Shown piece by piece: positions 1 through 7,059 of a DNA stretch of 8,924 nucleotides. The first letter of the stretch is position 1. Each line of letters begins with the position of its first letter. Source of the stretch: Cyanothece sp. UBA12306 (GTDB lineage Bacteria; Cyanobacteriota; Cyanobacteriia; Cyanobacteriales; Microcystaceae); contig DLXW01000318.1 of NCBI GenBank assembly GCA_003448685.1, positions 9,170 to 18,093 on the forward strand. Direction: 5' to 3'. The notes beneath the pieces are model-generated. The model was not told the DNA's origin. It searched no databases and worked only from the letters and a program-made list of their open reading frames with translations. Position numbers and translations under genes: made by a program.

Positions 1-58
1 CCCAAAAACTATTCGCCTTAAAAGACCAGGTTTTAGACCCAATTTTTTTGATAACATT

Positions 59-202
59 CTATTTTTGTTGTTGCTGTTGCTGTTCTTGATGTTGGCTCAT
101 CATATAATTAATTAAACCAGGAGGTAACTCAGGAAAAGGTATTAAATCGGCAATGCAAAAAACGACTGCACAAGCTACCAGAAACTTAAAAAGAATACCC
201 AT
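59..202 (-). CDS. Small hypothetical membrane-anchored, Gln-rich protein (47 aa)
   Basis: I do not recognise this protein. It is an ATG-to-TAG frame of 47 codons. Residues 3-18 are hydrophobic and contain Leu-Val-Ala-Cys (8-11), followed by a proline-rich stretch (IPFPELPPG, 21-29) and a polar tail of mostly Gln (37-46). An AAGG sits about 9 nt upstream of the ATG as a possible ribosome binding site. The hydrophobic start suggests membrane association. The LVAC could be read as a lipobox, but only seven residues precede it, which is short for a lipoprotein signal. The alternative is a chance frame. The organised architecture of hydrophobic start, proline hinge and polar tail favours a real small gene, but no homology can be claimed. 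It would be transcribed in the same direction as the amine oxidase to its right, 148 nt downstream of that stop. Confidence 0.4.
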   Translation of the reverse strand: MGILFKFLVACAVVFCIADLIPFPELPPGLINYMMSQHQEQQQQQQK

Positions 203-350
203 AACAATAAACCTTGCTTAGACTTCTCTTTTACTATCCCCCGATTGATACTTTAAATCTTCCCCTAAATGGATGAACCACTTGAAGTTACATGATGTAT
301 CATAATTAATGACTTAAGTTTAGACTAGAAACACCTGATTCTGTCTAGTT
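203..350. other. Intergenic spacer with short dyads
   Basis: No gene is seen here. Two small inverted repeats are visible. One is ATGAT-GT-ATCAT at 292-303. The other is ACTAGA (324-329) pairing with TCTAGT (344-349), immediately after the stop of the minus-strand amine oxidase. The second could be a weak transcript end, but it is not followed by a U-run in the minus direction. Confidence 0.35.
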
Positions 351-1889
351 TCAGTCACTGGTCACCCCAACAAGATTAATGACTGCTGAAATTGCTGTCT
401 GAATTGCCCCTTGAAGCGAAGCATGATTAATAGCTAAATGTTCTCCAGCAAAAAAGACACGGGGATTATCTGCTGGATAAGGTTGCCCCATAAAAGGTTG
501 ATATTTTTCCCTATCTCCTGGGGCAAAATAGCTATAAGCACCAGAACCAGATTGATTCTCTTCATCCCAAATACTATGAATTATATCATCGGTATACTGT
601 TTGATTTCTGGATGTAAATAAGAAATTTCTCTTAAAGTTAAATCGGTTTTATCTGATTCTTCTAAATTAATAAATTTTCTAGAATTATCTTCCCAACGAT
701 AAGCAGCAGTTAAAACGGATGGCTGATAGGAAATGCCCTGATTTTGGGCAACAAAGTTAGGTTGATTAAATTGGTTGTTAGCCAATTTAGCATTATCAGA
801 AGGATACCAACATTTTTCTATATTTAAGTCAGTAAAACTACCTCCACCATAGATACCTTGTTCCAATTCCCAAGATCTTCTTGTACAATGCAATAGGCTT
901 TTACTGGCACTACAATAACCTAAATTATTAATTGCCTCCCTTTGTTTCTCTGGTAAAATAGGATAGAATTTTATTTGTCTCAAAGCTGTTGCTGGAACTG
1001 CACAAATAACTGCATCAAATTCTTCTCGGTTTGCTTGATTAAATTGCTCCCAATTAACTTTAACTCCTTGTTCAGTTAGTTGTATTGATGTTATCTTTGT
1101 TTCTGTTTTAATAGCTCCTGAAATTCGTTCAACTAAAGCTTTGATTAAAGTCTCCATTCCTCCTATTAATTCGTATTGTTCAACACGATGCCAAGCAAAA
1201 AAATCAATTAACCCATTTAATAGAGAGACTTTATTATAATGAATAGCACCTGTTGCTTGGCCAAGAAATTCAAAAGCATCAGTCGAAAGATGGCTACGAA
1301 AATAGTCTGTAACCGATAAACTATCATATTTTCTCAGTCTATCACTGGTAAAAAATGGAGCGAATAATTCCCATTTTTCCGGTTCTGACAAAGAATTAAT
1401 TATACCTTCTAATAACTCTTCATAAATGTCCGAAGGATCTTTTTGTTCATTAGGCAATAAATTATATAAAGAAAATAATTTTTGACAAGAACTTAAACTG
1501 ACTTTCTGACCCTTTAGATAATAAAAAGCGGCAGAATTGTAACTAATAAAAGGTCTTTTAGGTAAATCAAACTTATTAATATAGTGTAAGGTACAACCAT
1601 GACTAGCAGGAATACGCATCGCCCCTAATTCGCCATAAGTTCCGTCTGGAAAATAATGGGTTTTAATTCTTCCTCCCAAACGAGAACTAGCTTCAAATAA
1701 AGTTACTTGGTGGTTAAGTTGACTAAGTTCATAAGCACTCACTAATCCGGCAATTCCTCCCCCAATAATAGCAATGCGTTGACGAGGAATTTTTTGATCG
1801 TAGCAACTTAGAGAACCAGGATGACGATACAAACGATCAAAAGAAAAAGGAGAATCTAATTCTTGGGTATGGTAATAAGGATTAAACAT
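351..1889 (-). CDS. FAD-dependent amine oxidase, L-amino-acid-oxidase-like
   Basis: Probably a cytoplasmic flavoenzyme that oxidatively deaminates an amino acid or amine to an imino product with release of H2O2. A dinucleotide-binding Rossmann motif IIGGGIAGL lies at residues 41-49, with the ribose-binding acid E66 in LFEASSRLGGR. LGAMRIP follows at 88-94; in snake-venom-type L-amino-acid oxidases the equivalent Arg of GPMRLP binds the substrate carboxylate, here R92. A GGME segment lies mid-protein, and the C-terminal FAD-binding motif RVFFAGEH is near residue 480. The segments around GGGSFTDL and SGAYSYFAPGD also resemble L-amino-acid oxidases and tryptophan-oxidase-like proteins more than eukaryotic MAO. 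At 512 aa it has full length for the family. No signal peptide is seen; the first 35 residues are polar. It is divergent from the DUF3326 gene. The substrate is unknown; a polyamine or other amine oxidase is the alternative. Confidence 0.85.
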   Translation of the reverse strand: MFNPYYHTQELDSPFSFDRLYRHPGSLSCYDQKIPRQRIAIIGGGIAGLVSAYELSQLNHQVTLFEASSRLGGRIKTHYFPDGTYGELGAMRIPASHGCTLHYINKFDLPKRPFISYNSAAFYYLKGQKVSLSSCQKLFSLYNLLPNEQKDPSDIYEELLEGIINSLSEPEKWELFAPFFTSDRLRKYDSLSVTDYFRSHLSTDAFEFLGQATGAIHYNKVSLLNGLIDFFAWHRVEQYELIGGMETLIKALVERISGAIKTETKITSIQLTEQGVKVNWEQFNQANREEFDAVICAVPATALRQIKFYPILPEKQREAINNLGYCSASKSLLHCTRRSWELEQGIYGGGSFTDLNIEKCWYPSDNAKLANNQFNQPNFVAQNQGISYQPSVLTAAYRWEDNSRKFINLEESDKTDLTLREISYLHPEIKQYTDDIIHSIWDEENQSGSGAYSYFAPGDREKYQPFMGQPYPADNPRVFFAGEHLAINHASLQGAIQTAISAVINLVGVTSD

Positions 1890-1911
1890 TTAGATATATA
1901 GTATTTCCAAA

Positions 1912-1984
1912 TGAAATGTAAATAGTAACACAGTCTTCTAGACTGTCACAAGCAAGATGCTTGTGTTACAGTGTTTACAACTCA
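1912..1984. repeat. Nested palindromic intergenic repeat
   Basis: An imperfect inverted repeat with arms 1912-1932 and 1962-1984, including a perfect 8-bp GTAACACA/TGTGTTAC (1925-1932, 1962-1969). It encloses two perfect hairpins: ACAGTC-TTCTA-GACTGT (1930-1946) and CACAAGC-AAGAT-GCTTGTG (1947-1965). The inner and outer stems overlap, so the structures are partly alternative. The 9-bp AAATGTAAA occurs at 1914-1922 and again at 1984-1992, which could be a target duplication or an effect of the dyad itself. This is typical of dispersed cyanobacterial intergenic repeats. No coding potential is seen. Confidence 0.7.
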
Positions 1985-2011
1985 AATGTAAACAATATAA
2001 CGCGATTTAAT

Positions 2012-2041
2012 TTGCTTTAATTTATACTACTATGCTATTAT
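2012..2041 (+). promoter_or_regulatory. Possible sigma-70-type promoter for the DUF3326 gene
   Basis: TTGCTT (2012-2017) and TATTAT (2036-2041) are separated by 18 bp, upstream of the ATG at 2117. In such AT-rich DNA this pairing is weak evidence. A second possible -10, TATACT, lies at 2023-2028. The start codon is preceded by an A-run (AAAAAAAATAATG) and not by a Shine-Dalgarno sequence. Confidence 0.25.
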
Positions 2042-2116
2042 CCCCAAGGAAAAGGAAAGGACTAATTTTTCCTAGTCTTATGCCCTTTTATCGTACTTAA
2101 TGAACTAAAAAAAATA

Positions 2117-3427
2117 ATGACACAAGTTTATACTAAAGATTTTGAAATAAAATGCCCTCCCCAACAGCGGACTTGGATAAATCTGTCCTCAGAAATTGCT
2201 CAACTGCCCTTACCAGGGGTTCCCATTCGCCTGATTTTGACAAAAGTTGAACAGGATATCCTCACCTTTGAGTGTAGCTTTATTGATACCGAGAGAAAAC
2301 CCGTTTGGTCATCCCTATTAGATATTAATATTCGTCAAAGAGTTTCCCCTAAACCCTTTGTGGCTGTTAGTATTATTCCCACAGGGGTTAGGGCCGAAAT
2401 TGGAGGTTTTGCTGGAGATGCAACCCCCAGTACCAATCTTTTAGCCTCCGCTTGTGACTATTTAATCACTAATCCTAACGCAGTAACCGCTTCTGATGTT
2501 TATTTTGCCCAGGATAATGTTCTGTATCTTGAAGGCAATCTAATCTGTCAATTATTATTAGGAAATATTGGAGTTATTCCCGAAAAACGCAGTAGTATTG
2601 CTGCTATTATTGAAAAACCGCGAGACGAAAGATTATTTAATAATGTACTTAATGCCCTTAATGGTTTACGGGCCGTTGGAGGAGTTAAAATTGACCCCGT
2701 AGTGGTAACAGGGGGAGCAATTGAAACCGCTTGTACCTATTCCCAATATGGTAACGCTTCAGGGGAATTTGAAGGTCTAGAAGAATTGATGAAAGCATTA
2801 GATGTAGTAGAAAATTCTGGGGTTGATGCTGTTGCTTTAGTCACCACTTTGTTAGTAGATGATAAAATTCGTCAAGCTTATTACCGAGGAGAATCTATAC
2901 CTAATCCTTGGGGTGGTGCAGAAGCAATTATGACCCATACTACCACTAATTTTTATCCCTTTACTGCTGCCCATGCTCCCCTATTATTGCAATGGCAAGA
3001 TACGGGATTTGGTAAATTAGTAGACCCCAGAGATGGGGCTGAATTAATTTCGAGTGCCTATGTTTGTTCCCCCCTCAATGGGTTAATTAATTCTCCCCGT
3101 CCCGTGAAATTTGATGCCCCCATAGCAGCAGGAGAAACCCGACTATCTGTTGAGAATATTTCGGCGGTGATCATGCCAGAAACAACAGTAGGAAATATTC
3201 CTTTCTTTGCTTCCTTAGACCAGGGAGTTCCAGTTATCTTAGTCAAAGATAATACTACTAACTATAATATCACCCCTGAAAGGCTACAAATTAAAACTCA
3301 AGGACACCCTATCTATCGGGTTAATAGTTACATGGAAGCCACGGGATTATTGTTAGCATTGCGCAATAACATTGCCGTGGAAAGTACCCTGCGTCCCCTA
3401 GCTCAAATTGAACCCATTTATCTGTAA
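2117..3427 (+). CDS. DUF3326 domain protein, conserved in cyanobacteria
   Basis: I assign this 436-aa protein to the DUF3326 family, conserved in cyanobacteria and plastid-bearing eukaryotes, with no established function to my knowledge. The first 75 or so residues look like a beta-rich N-terminal segment. The family core follows: VSIIPTGVRAEIGGFAGDA at 84-102, a Gly/Ser/Thr-rich stretch that looks like a ligand-binding loop, then DYLITNPNAV (114-123), PVVVTGG (194-200), a conserved-looking THTTTNFYPFTAAHAP (273-288) and a C-terminal acidic/hydrophobic region. There is no signal peptide and no transmembrane helix, so it is probably soluble in the cytoplasm. It is transcribed alone: the upstream gene is divergent, and the 322-nt gap downstream is interrupted by a MITE-like insertion. 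Family assignment is from recalled sequence pattern; biochemical role is unknown. Confidence 0.75.
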   Translation: MTQVYTKDFEIKCPPQQRTWINLSSEIAQLPLPGVPIRLILTKVEQDILTFECSFIDTERKPVWSSLLDINIRQRVSPKPFVAVSIIPTGVRAEIGGFAGDATPSTNLLASACDYLITNPNAVTASDVYFAQDNVLYLEGNLICQLLLGNIGVIPEKRSSIAAIIEKPRDERLFNNVLNALNGLRAVGGVKIDPVVVTGGAIETACTYSQYGNASGEFEGLEELMKALDVVENSGVDAVALVTTLLVDDKIRQAYYRGESIPNPWGGAEAIMTHTTTNFYPFTAAHAPLLLQWQDTGFGKLVDPRDGAELISSAYVCSPLNGLINSPRPVKFDAPIAAGETRLSVENISAVIMPETTVGNIPFFASLDQGVPVILVKDNTTNYNITPERLQIKTQGHPIYRVNSYMEATGLLLALRNNIAVESTLRPLAQIEPIYL

Positions 3428-3541
3428 GTCAACTTTAAAGCCAAATAGTACATATCTCCAATAATCAACTTAAATCCCTCGTAATAAGTATCTGATTTAG
3501 ATTAGGATATTTGCTAGATACTGGGAAAATATTGAATCTTT
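3428..3541. other. Spacer after the DUF3326 gene
   Basis: AT-rich, non-coding sequence between the DUF3326 stop and the left direct repeat of the MITE-like element. No gene and no strong terminator hairpin are seen. Confidence 0.4.
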
Positions 3542-3724
3542 GGAGATGCCTCAATACTACTCGGTTAAGCTCAAAAACCTAGCTGAGACTGCAAGGGAAC
3601 ACCGGAGCACCGGAGCGGGGGAGAAAACCGAAAAGCCCTCTCCGAAGCTCCGATCTCCGAAGCTCCTCTGCTTGCCTTAAAGAAAAGTCAAAATCCTTAA
3701 CCTACGCAGCATTGGGAGATGCCT
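3542..3724. mobile_element. MITE-like insertion with 10-bp direct repeats
   Basis: GGAGATGCCT occurs at 3542-3551 and again at 3715-3724. The roughly 163 bp between them (3552-3714) have related ends. The left end reads CAATACTACTCGGTTAAG, and the right end read on the opposite strand is CAATGCTGCGTAGGTTAAG after one extra C, matching at about 14 of 19 positions with one gap. The direct repeats look like a target-site duplication and the ends like decayed terminal inverted repeats. No transposase is encoded, so it would be a non-autonomous element. Its interior is locally GC-rich and repetitive and can fold into a long imperfect hairpin. The parent insertion-sequence family is not identified; a 10-bp duplication would fit IS4-like elements, but that is inference. 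Confidence 0.55.
3600..3670. repeat. GC-rich tandem and inverted repeats inside the MITE-like element
   Basis: ACCGGAGC is tandemly duplicated (3601-3608, 3609-3616), and TCTCCGAAGCTCC occurs twice at a 15-bp period (3639-3651, 3654-3666). GGAGC and GGAGA on the left pair with GCTCC and TCTCC on the right across a loop near 3624-3638, giving a long interrupted stem. Its composition is clearly more GC-rich than the surroundings. In RNA it could act as a terminator-like structure between the DUF3326 gene and the cassette. Confidence 0.6.
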
Positions 3725-3749
3725 AATTATTAAAAAGAGAAGCCAAATT

Positions 3750-4913
3750 ATGCTCTATCAACCACACTTTTTGTATCGTCCTAAGCTGATTTTAATTTTC
3801 TTGATAGTTAAACTAAAATTTCTTCAACCCTTGTTACCTAAAAGTATAAGAGATGAATTGCCAACAGGGTGGAATAATTATATGTTTTGGGTGGCCTTTA
3901 AGTCAGGGGGAAAAAAGGTATTTTTCGATTATTACTGCAAGATGAAAGAACCAGAATCTTATGCCCCCAAAATCAAGGTTAAGGCTGAGTATCAATTAAC
4001 CGAAGCAGATATTCGCTCTTTTTATGAAAATGGTTATATTGGACCTTTTGATCTCGGTTATTCAGAAGAAGAAATACAAAAGTTACCAGAAATTTTAGTG
4101 GAAACGAGCAACAAAGAATCCAATATATTTTCCTATACTAGAGGAGATTACCAACTTGAAGCTCAACCGCAAACTAATGGAAAAAATCCTGATACTAATT
4201 CTTTGAATGAAGCTGAAAAATCAGCAGTCAGTAAAATGAATCAGGAAAACCGTCACTTAGATGTTCCAATCCTGCTAAATTTATTTAAGAATCCAGCGAT
4301 TACTGAACGTTGCGCTCAAATATTAGGGCCTGATTTGCTATTGTGGCACTCTGTTTTTTTTCACATTTTTCCTTTTAGCAGTGGCACAACTTGGCATCAA
4401 ACCAGCACATGGCTAGGCGCTGATATGAAAGAGTCATCGCTGCAACCGCCAGATGCCGAAGATATTTTTCAACTTACTTGTTGGATAGCAATTACTGATG
4501 CACCAAAAGAAAGATCATGTCTGAAAGTAATTTCGGGTTCCCAGTGGGAAATTTATCCAGTGAAGTACAAAAACCAGCTAGGTACAAAAGATAGGGCATT
4601 CGGTAAATACGGAGTAGATCTTGATTATCCGATTGAAGAGAAAAATGTCAAACTATTAGAAGCCAAAGCCGGACAATGTATTATTTTTAGTGAACGCATA
4701 GCTCATGCTTCAACGGATAATATCACAGATAAATCTCGATGGGCCGTGGTCGGTCGTATCGTTAGACCAGATACACAAATTTACACTCAAAAAATGCGCT
4801 CTGAAGGCTGGGGATTAAAACTTTTTGGTGCTATAAAGATTAAGTTAGACCATTGGAAAGCTGTTTTGATCAGAGGGGAAGATCGTTTTGGTTACAACAA
4901 AATTGAGTTGTGA
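3750..4913 (+). CDS. PhyH-family Fe(II)/2OG enzyme, halogenase-like, HQT metal motif
   Basis: A member of the phytanoyl-CoA dioxygenase (PhyH) superfamily, 387 aa. The core runs from about residue 80 (LTEADIRSFYENGYIGPF) to 345. WH-Q-T at 215-218 is the proximal metal motif, H319 (ERIAHAS) is the distal His, and R330 (SRW) is the likely 2-oxoglutarate anchor, 11 residues later. The segment LLLWHSVFFHIFP (197-209) and the block ITDAPKERSCLKVISGSQ (248-265) follow the layout I recall for the 'chlorinating enzyme' branch. The notable feature is T218 where hydroxylases have Asp (HxD). Known Fe/2OG halogenases have Ala or Gly there, leaving room for halide. It could therefore be a halogenase variant, an oxygenase with another ligand, or a non-catalytic paralogue. 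Residues 12-29 are hydrophobic and could associate with membrane. AGAGAAG lies 7 nt before the ATG. It leads a three-gene cassette. Confidence 0.8.
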   Translation: MLYQPHFLYRPKLILIFLIVKLKFLQPLLPKSIRDELPTGWNNYMFWVAFKSGGKKVFFDYYCKMKEPESYAPKIKVKAEYQLTEADIRSFYENGYIGPFDLGYSEEEIQKLPEILVETSNKESNIFSYTRGDYQLEAQPQTNGKNPDTNSLNEAEKSAVSKMNQENRHLDVPILLNLFKNPAITERCAQILGPDLLLWHSVFFHIFPFSSGTTWHQTSTWLGADMKESSLQPPDAEDIFQLTCWIAITDAPKERSCLKVISGSQWEIYPVKYKNQLGTKDRAFGKYGVDLDYPIEEKNVKLLEAKAGQCIIFSERIAHASTDNITDKSRWAVVGRIVRPDTQIYTQKMRSEGWGLKLFGAIKIKLDHWKAVLIRGEDRFGYNKIEL

Positions 4914-5012
4914 TTTTCTGCTTGATAATCAGTATGTTATCTTTGATAAAATTACCAGATTTTAGATTAGATATGAACAATCAAAACTGTCAAGTATAGA
5001 GACAGATCAACT
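4914..5012. other. Short spacer inside the cassette
   Basis: These 99 nt separate the PhyH-family gene from the decarboxylase. CTGTC (4987-4991) and GACAG (5001-5005) could form a small hairpin just before the decarboxylase ATG at 5013. No clear promoter or Shine-Dalgarno sequence is visible, so co-transcription is possible but not shown. Confidence 0.35.
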
Positions 5013-6335
5013 ATGAATCAACCAACTTCAGCTTATCAGTTCATAACATCCCATAATAAAGATGTTAAAGTAAGTCTTTATACTCCTGCCCATCAAGGAA
5101 TTGCCCCAAAAAGTAATCGCCTGAGCCAACAAATTTATCAATATGATGCCCCCTTTTTAACCCGTTCTCGTACGGAGGATATTGAAAAACATTTCTCTCA
5201 ATTGTATGGTACTAAACACACTTTTTGGTTAACGGGTGGGGGAACTCAAGGGGTATTAACTGCTTGCGCTTTATTAGGGACTCAATATAAACGAGTTGCC
5301 ATCGCTCTGAATAGTCATATTGCCACCATTAATGGCATCATTTTAGCAGGACTAGAGCCTTATTTTATTCCTTCTGAGTCTTTAATGCCCACCACTTCTG
5401 AGGTAATTTCTGCATTAGAAATAAGTGGTGTATCGGCTTTATTACTAACCCATCCCAGTTATAAAGGAATAACAATTAATCTCGAAAAAATTGCTAATTA
5501 TTGTCAAGATAATAAAATTGCTTTAGTATTAGATGAATCCCACGGTAGTCATTTTCCTTTCCTCGGCGAAAAATGGCAATCAGGAATTAATTATGGGGCC
5601 GATATTGTTACCCATAGTCTACACAAATATACAGGTAGTTTAGTGCAAACAGCCCTATTACATTTACCGATAAATTCTCGGTTTACCGTTGAACAGGTAA
5701 TGGGTATCTTGCCTTTGTTTGAAACCACTACCCGCAGTAATCTGTTAATGTTGAGCATTGAAGATGCTATTAATCGAGGATTTAGTGAAAGCGGAAAAAC
5801 GCTATTTTGTCAAGCGATTAAAGAATGCGATCGCTTGCGTTCTCAACTTGATAATTACGGACAAATATTAACTTATGATCCTCAAGTTAGTGATCCTTTA
5901 AAAATTTATTTAAAGAGCGATCGCGTTACAGGGGAAGAATTGGCTGAATTATTATATGATCGGGGTATTGATGGGGAATTTGCCGATGAAGAGGGATTAT
6001 TATTAATCTTCTCTTTTAATCACCATCAAGACGACTTTCAACTAATCAGAGAAACCTTAGCTGAGGTGATGCTAATTCTCACCAAAAAATTCCCTAAAGA
6101 TTCTGCAAATAATAGCCATTTTTCCCAGGTACGTCAAATCAAACTATTGCCTAAAGATGCCTTTTTTAGTCCAAAACAAAAGTTATCTATTGGTCAAGCA
6201 TTAGGCAAAATAAGTAGTTGCTGTATCAAGAAAGTTCCCCCAGGAATTCCTATTTTAATCCCAGGAGAAGAAGTGACTAATTGGCATCTACAAATGTTAT
6301 CATCTGATACAATAGTTGAAGTAATTAAGGAGTAA
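5013..6335 (+). CDS. Orn/Lys/Arg decarboxylase family, fold-type I PLP enzyme
   Basis: A PLP-dependent enzyme of the ornithine/lysine/arginine decarboxylase family, likely removing CO2 from a basic amino acid to give a di- or polyamine. An early YTPAHQG (23-29) corresponds to the family's PGHKxG. A cofactor-phosphate loop GGGTQG is at 75-80. VLDESHGSHF (172-181) supplies the PLP-contacting D174 and H177. THSLHK (200-205) carries the Schiff-base lysine K205, followed by a GSLVQTALLHL motif. A small C-terminal domain contains PGIPILIPGEE at about 410-420. At 440 aa it belongs to the short form without the N-terminal wing domain of the inducible enterobacterial enzymes. Substrate cannot be told from sequence. 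It contains two HIP1 sites. Its stop is 6 nt before the methyltransferase, and its last codons hold that gene's ribosome binding site, so the two are almost certainly co-expressed. Confidence 0.85.
   Translation: MNQPTSAYQFITSHNKDVKVSLYTPAHQGIAPKSNRLSQQIYQYDAPFLTRSRTEDIEKHFSQLYGTKHTFWLTGGGTQGVLTACALLGTQYKRVAIALNSHIATINGIILAGLEPYFIPSESLMPTTSEVISALEISGVSALLLTHPSYKGITINLEKIANYCQDNKIALVLDESHGSHFPFLGEKWQSGINYGADIVTHSLHKYTGSLVQTALLHLPINSRFTVEQVMGILPLFETTTRSNLLMLSIEDAINRGFSESGKTLFCQAIKECDRLRSQLDNYGQILTYDPQVSDPLKIYLKSDRVTGEELAELLYDRGIDGEFADEEGLLLIFSFNHHQDDFQLIRETLAEVMLILTKKFPKDSANNSHFSQVRQIKLLPKDAFFSPKQKLSIGQALGKISSCCIKKVPPGIPILIPGEEVTNWHLQMLSSDTIVEVIKE
6327..6332 (+). promoter_or_regulatory. Strong Shine-Dalgarno AAGGAG inside the decarboxylase end
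   Basis: AAGGAG ends directly before the decarboxylase TAA (6333-6335) and lies 9 nt before the methyltransferase ATG at 6342. This supports that start over the next in-frame ATG at 6366 and suggests translational coupling of the two genes. Confidence 0.7.
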
Positions 6336-6341
6336 TTAACA

Positions 6342-6971
6342 ATGGTTGAAAACAACCCTAAAGAGATGTCAGAAGATAGACCTTGGTTATCATGGATTTG
6401 TGATAGTCAAAGTGCCGAAGAATTAGAGAAAAAGTATGACAATTGGGCTGATACTTATGATACAGATGTCAGCAAAGATTGGTCTTTTATGCCTAATAAC
6501 ATAGCCAAGACATTAAGTCAACTACTTCCCCAAAAAGATCTCGCTATTTTAGATGCGGGTGCAGGTACTGGGTTAGTGGGTGAAGCTTTAGCTAAAGAGG
6601 GTTATGTTAACCTAACAGCAATTGATTTATCAGAAAAGATGTTAGCGATCGCCCAAGAGAAACAAGTTTATAAAAGTTTGTATCAAGGAAATTTAGAAGA
6701 TCAATCTCTTTTTGCTGATTCAGTTGATTTTGATGTTATAATCACGGCCGGTGTTTTTGCTTATGCCCATGCCGGAGTTGAGGTTTTAAATAATCTGTTT
6801 CGGTTTTTAAAAAAGAAGGGAATCTTTTTATTAACTATCCGAGAAGATTATCGCCAACAGATGCAAGCTGCATTGAAACGATTGCCTTGGAAATTGATTA
6901 GTGAAGAGAGGTTTCCTATCTATGATGAAGCTAAATTAATGTATCTTCTGGCTTTTCAAAAGAAGGCTTGA
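6342..6971 (+). CDS. Class I SAM methyltransferase, METTL27/WBSCR27-like
   Basis: A 209-aa methyltransferase of the seven-strand Rossmann type. Motif I is LDAGAGTG at 70-77, with acidic D95 in AIDLSEKML contacting the SAM ribose. The lead-in KYDNWADTYDTDV (31-43) and the following GTGLVGEALAKEGY resemble the METTL27 (Williams-Beuren region 27) type. DVIITAGVF (131-139) is the post-motif strand, and FLKKKGIFLLTIRED (155-169) fits motif III. The protein is soluble and its acceptor is unknown. It is 6 nt downstream of the decarboxylase and shares its ribosome binding region, so it probably acts on a product of the same pathway, for example by N- or O-methylation of an amine; this is inference from position. 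A HIP1 site lies at 6645-6652. Confidence 0.85.
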   Translation: MVENNPKEMSEDRPWLSWICDSQSAEELEKKYDNWADTYDTDVSKDWSFMPNNIAKTLSQLLPQKDLAILDAGAGTGLVGEALAKEGYVNLTAIDLSEKMLAIAQEKQVYKSLYQGNLEDQSLFADSVDFDVIITAGVFAYAHAGVEVLNNLFRFLKKKGIFLLTIREDYRQQMQAALKRLPWKLISEERFPIYDEAKLMYLLAFQKKA

Positions 6972-7003
6972 AATTACCCATAAAAGCTAAATCTAAAAAA
7001 CAG

Positions 7004-7017
7004 AAGCTGGCCAGCTT
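7004..7017. terminator. Perfect palindrome after the cassette, possible weak terminator
   Basis: AAGCTGGCCAGCTT is a perfect 14-bp palindrome 33 nt after the methyltransferase stop, preceded by an A-run (CTAAAAAACAG) and followed by GTATTTCT. It can fold as a 5-bp stem with a GGCC loop. The U-run is poor, so termination is only suggested. Confidence 0.35.
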
Positions 7018-7059
7018 GTATTTCTAATTACTTTAGACATTCTGCTCAAAAAAAGAATC

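Noticed and set aside
1925..1969. Start of a CRISPR array or a riboswitch
   Set aside because: There is no series of direct repeats with spacers, and the palindromes do not match a riboswitch layout I recognise; a dispersed repeat explains them better.
3058..3246. 62-codon open frame on the minus strand
   Set aside because: It lies wholly inside the well-supported DUF3326 gene on the opposite strand and has no recognisable motif; a shadow frame.
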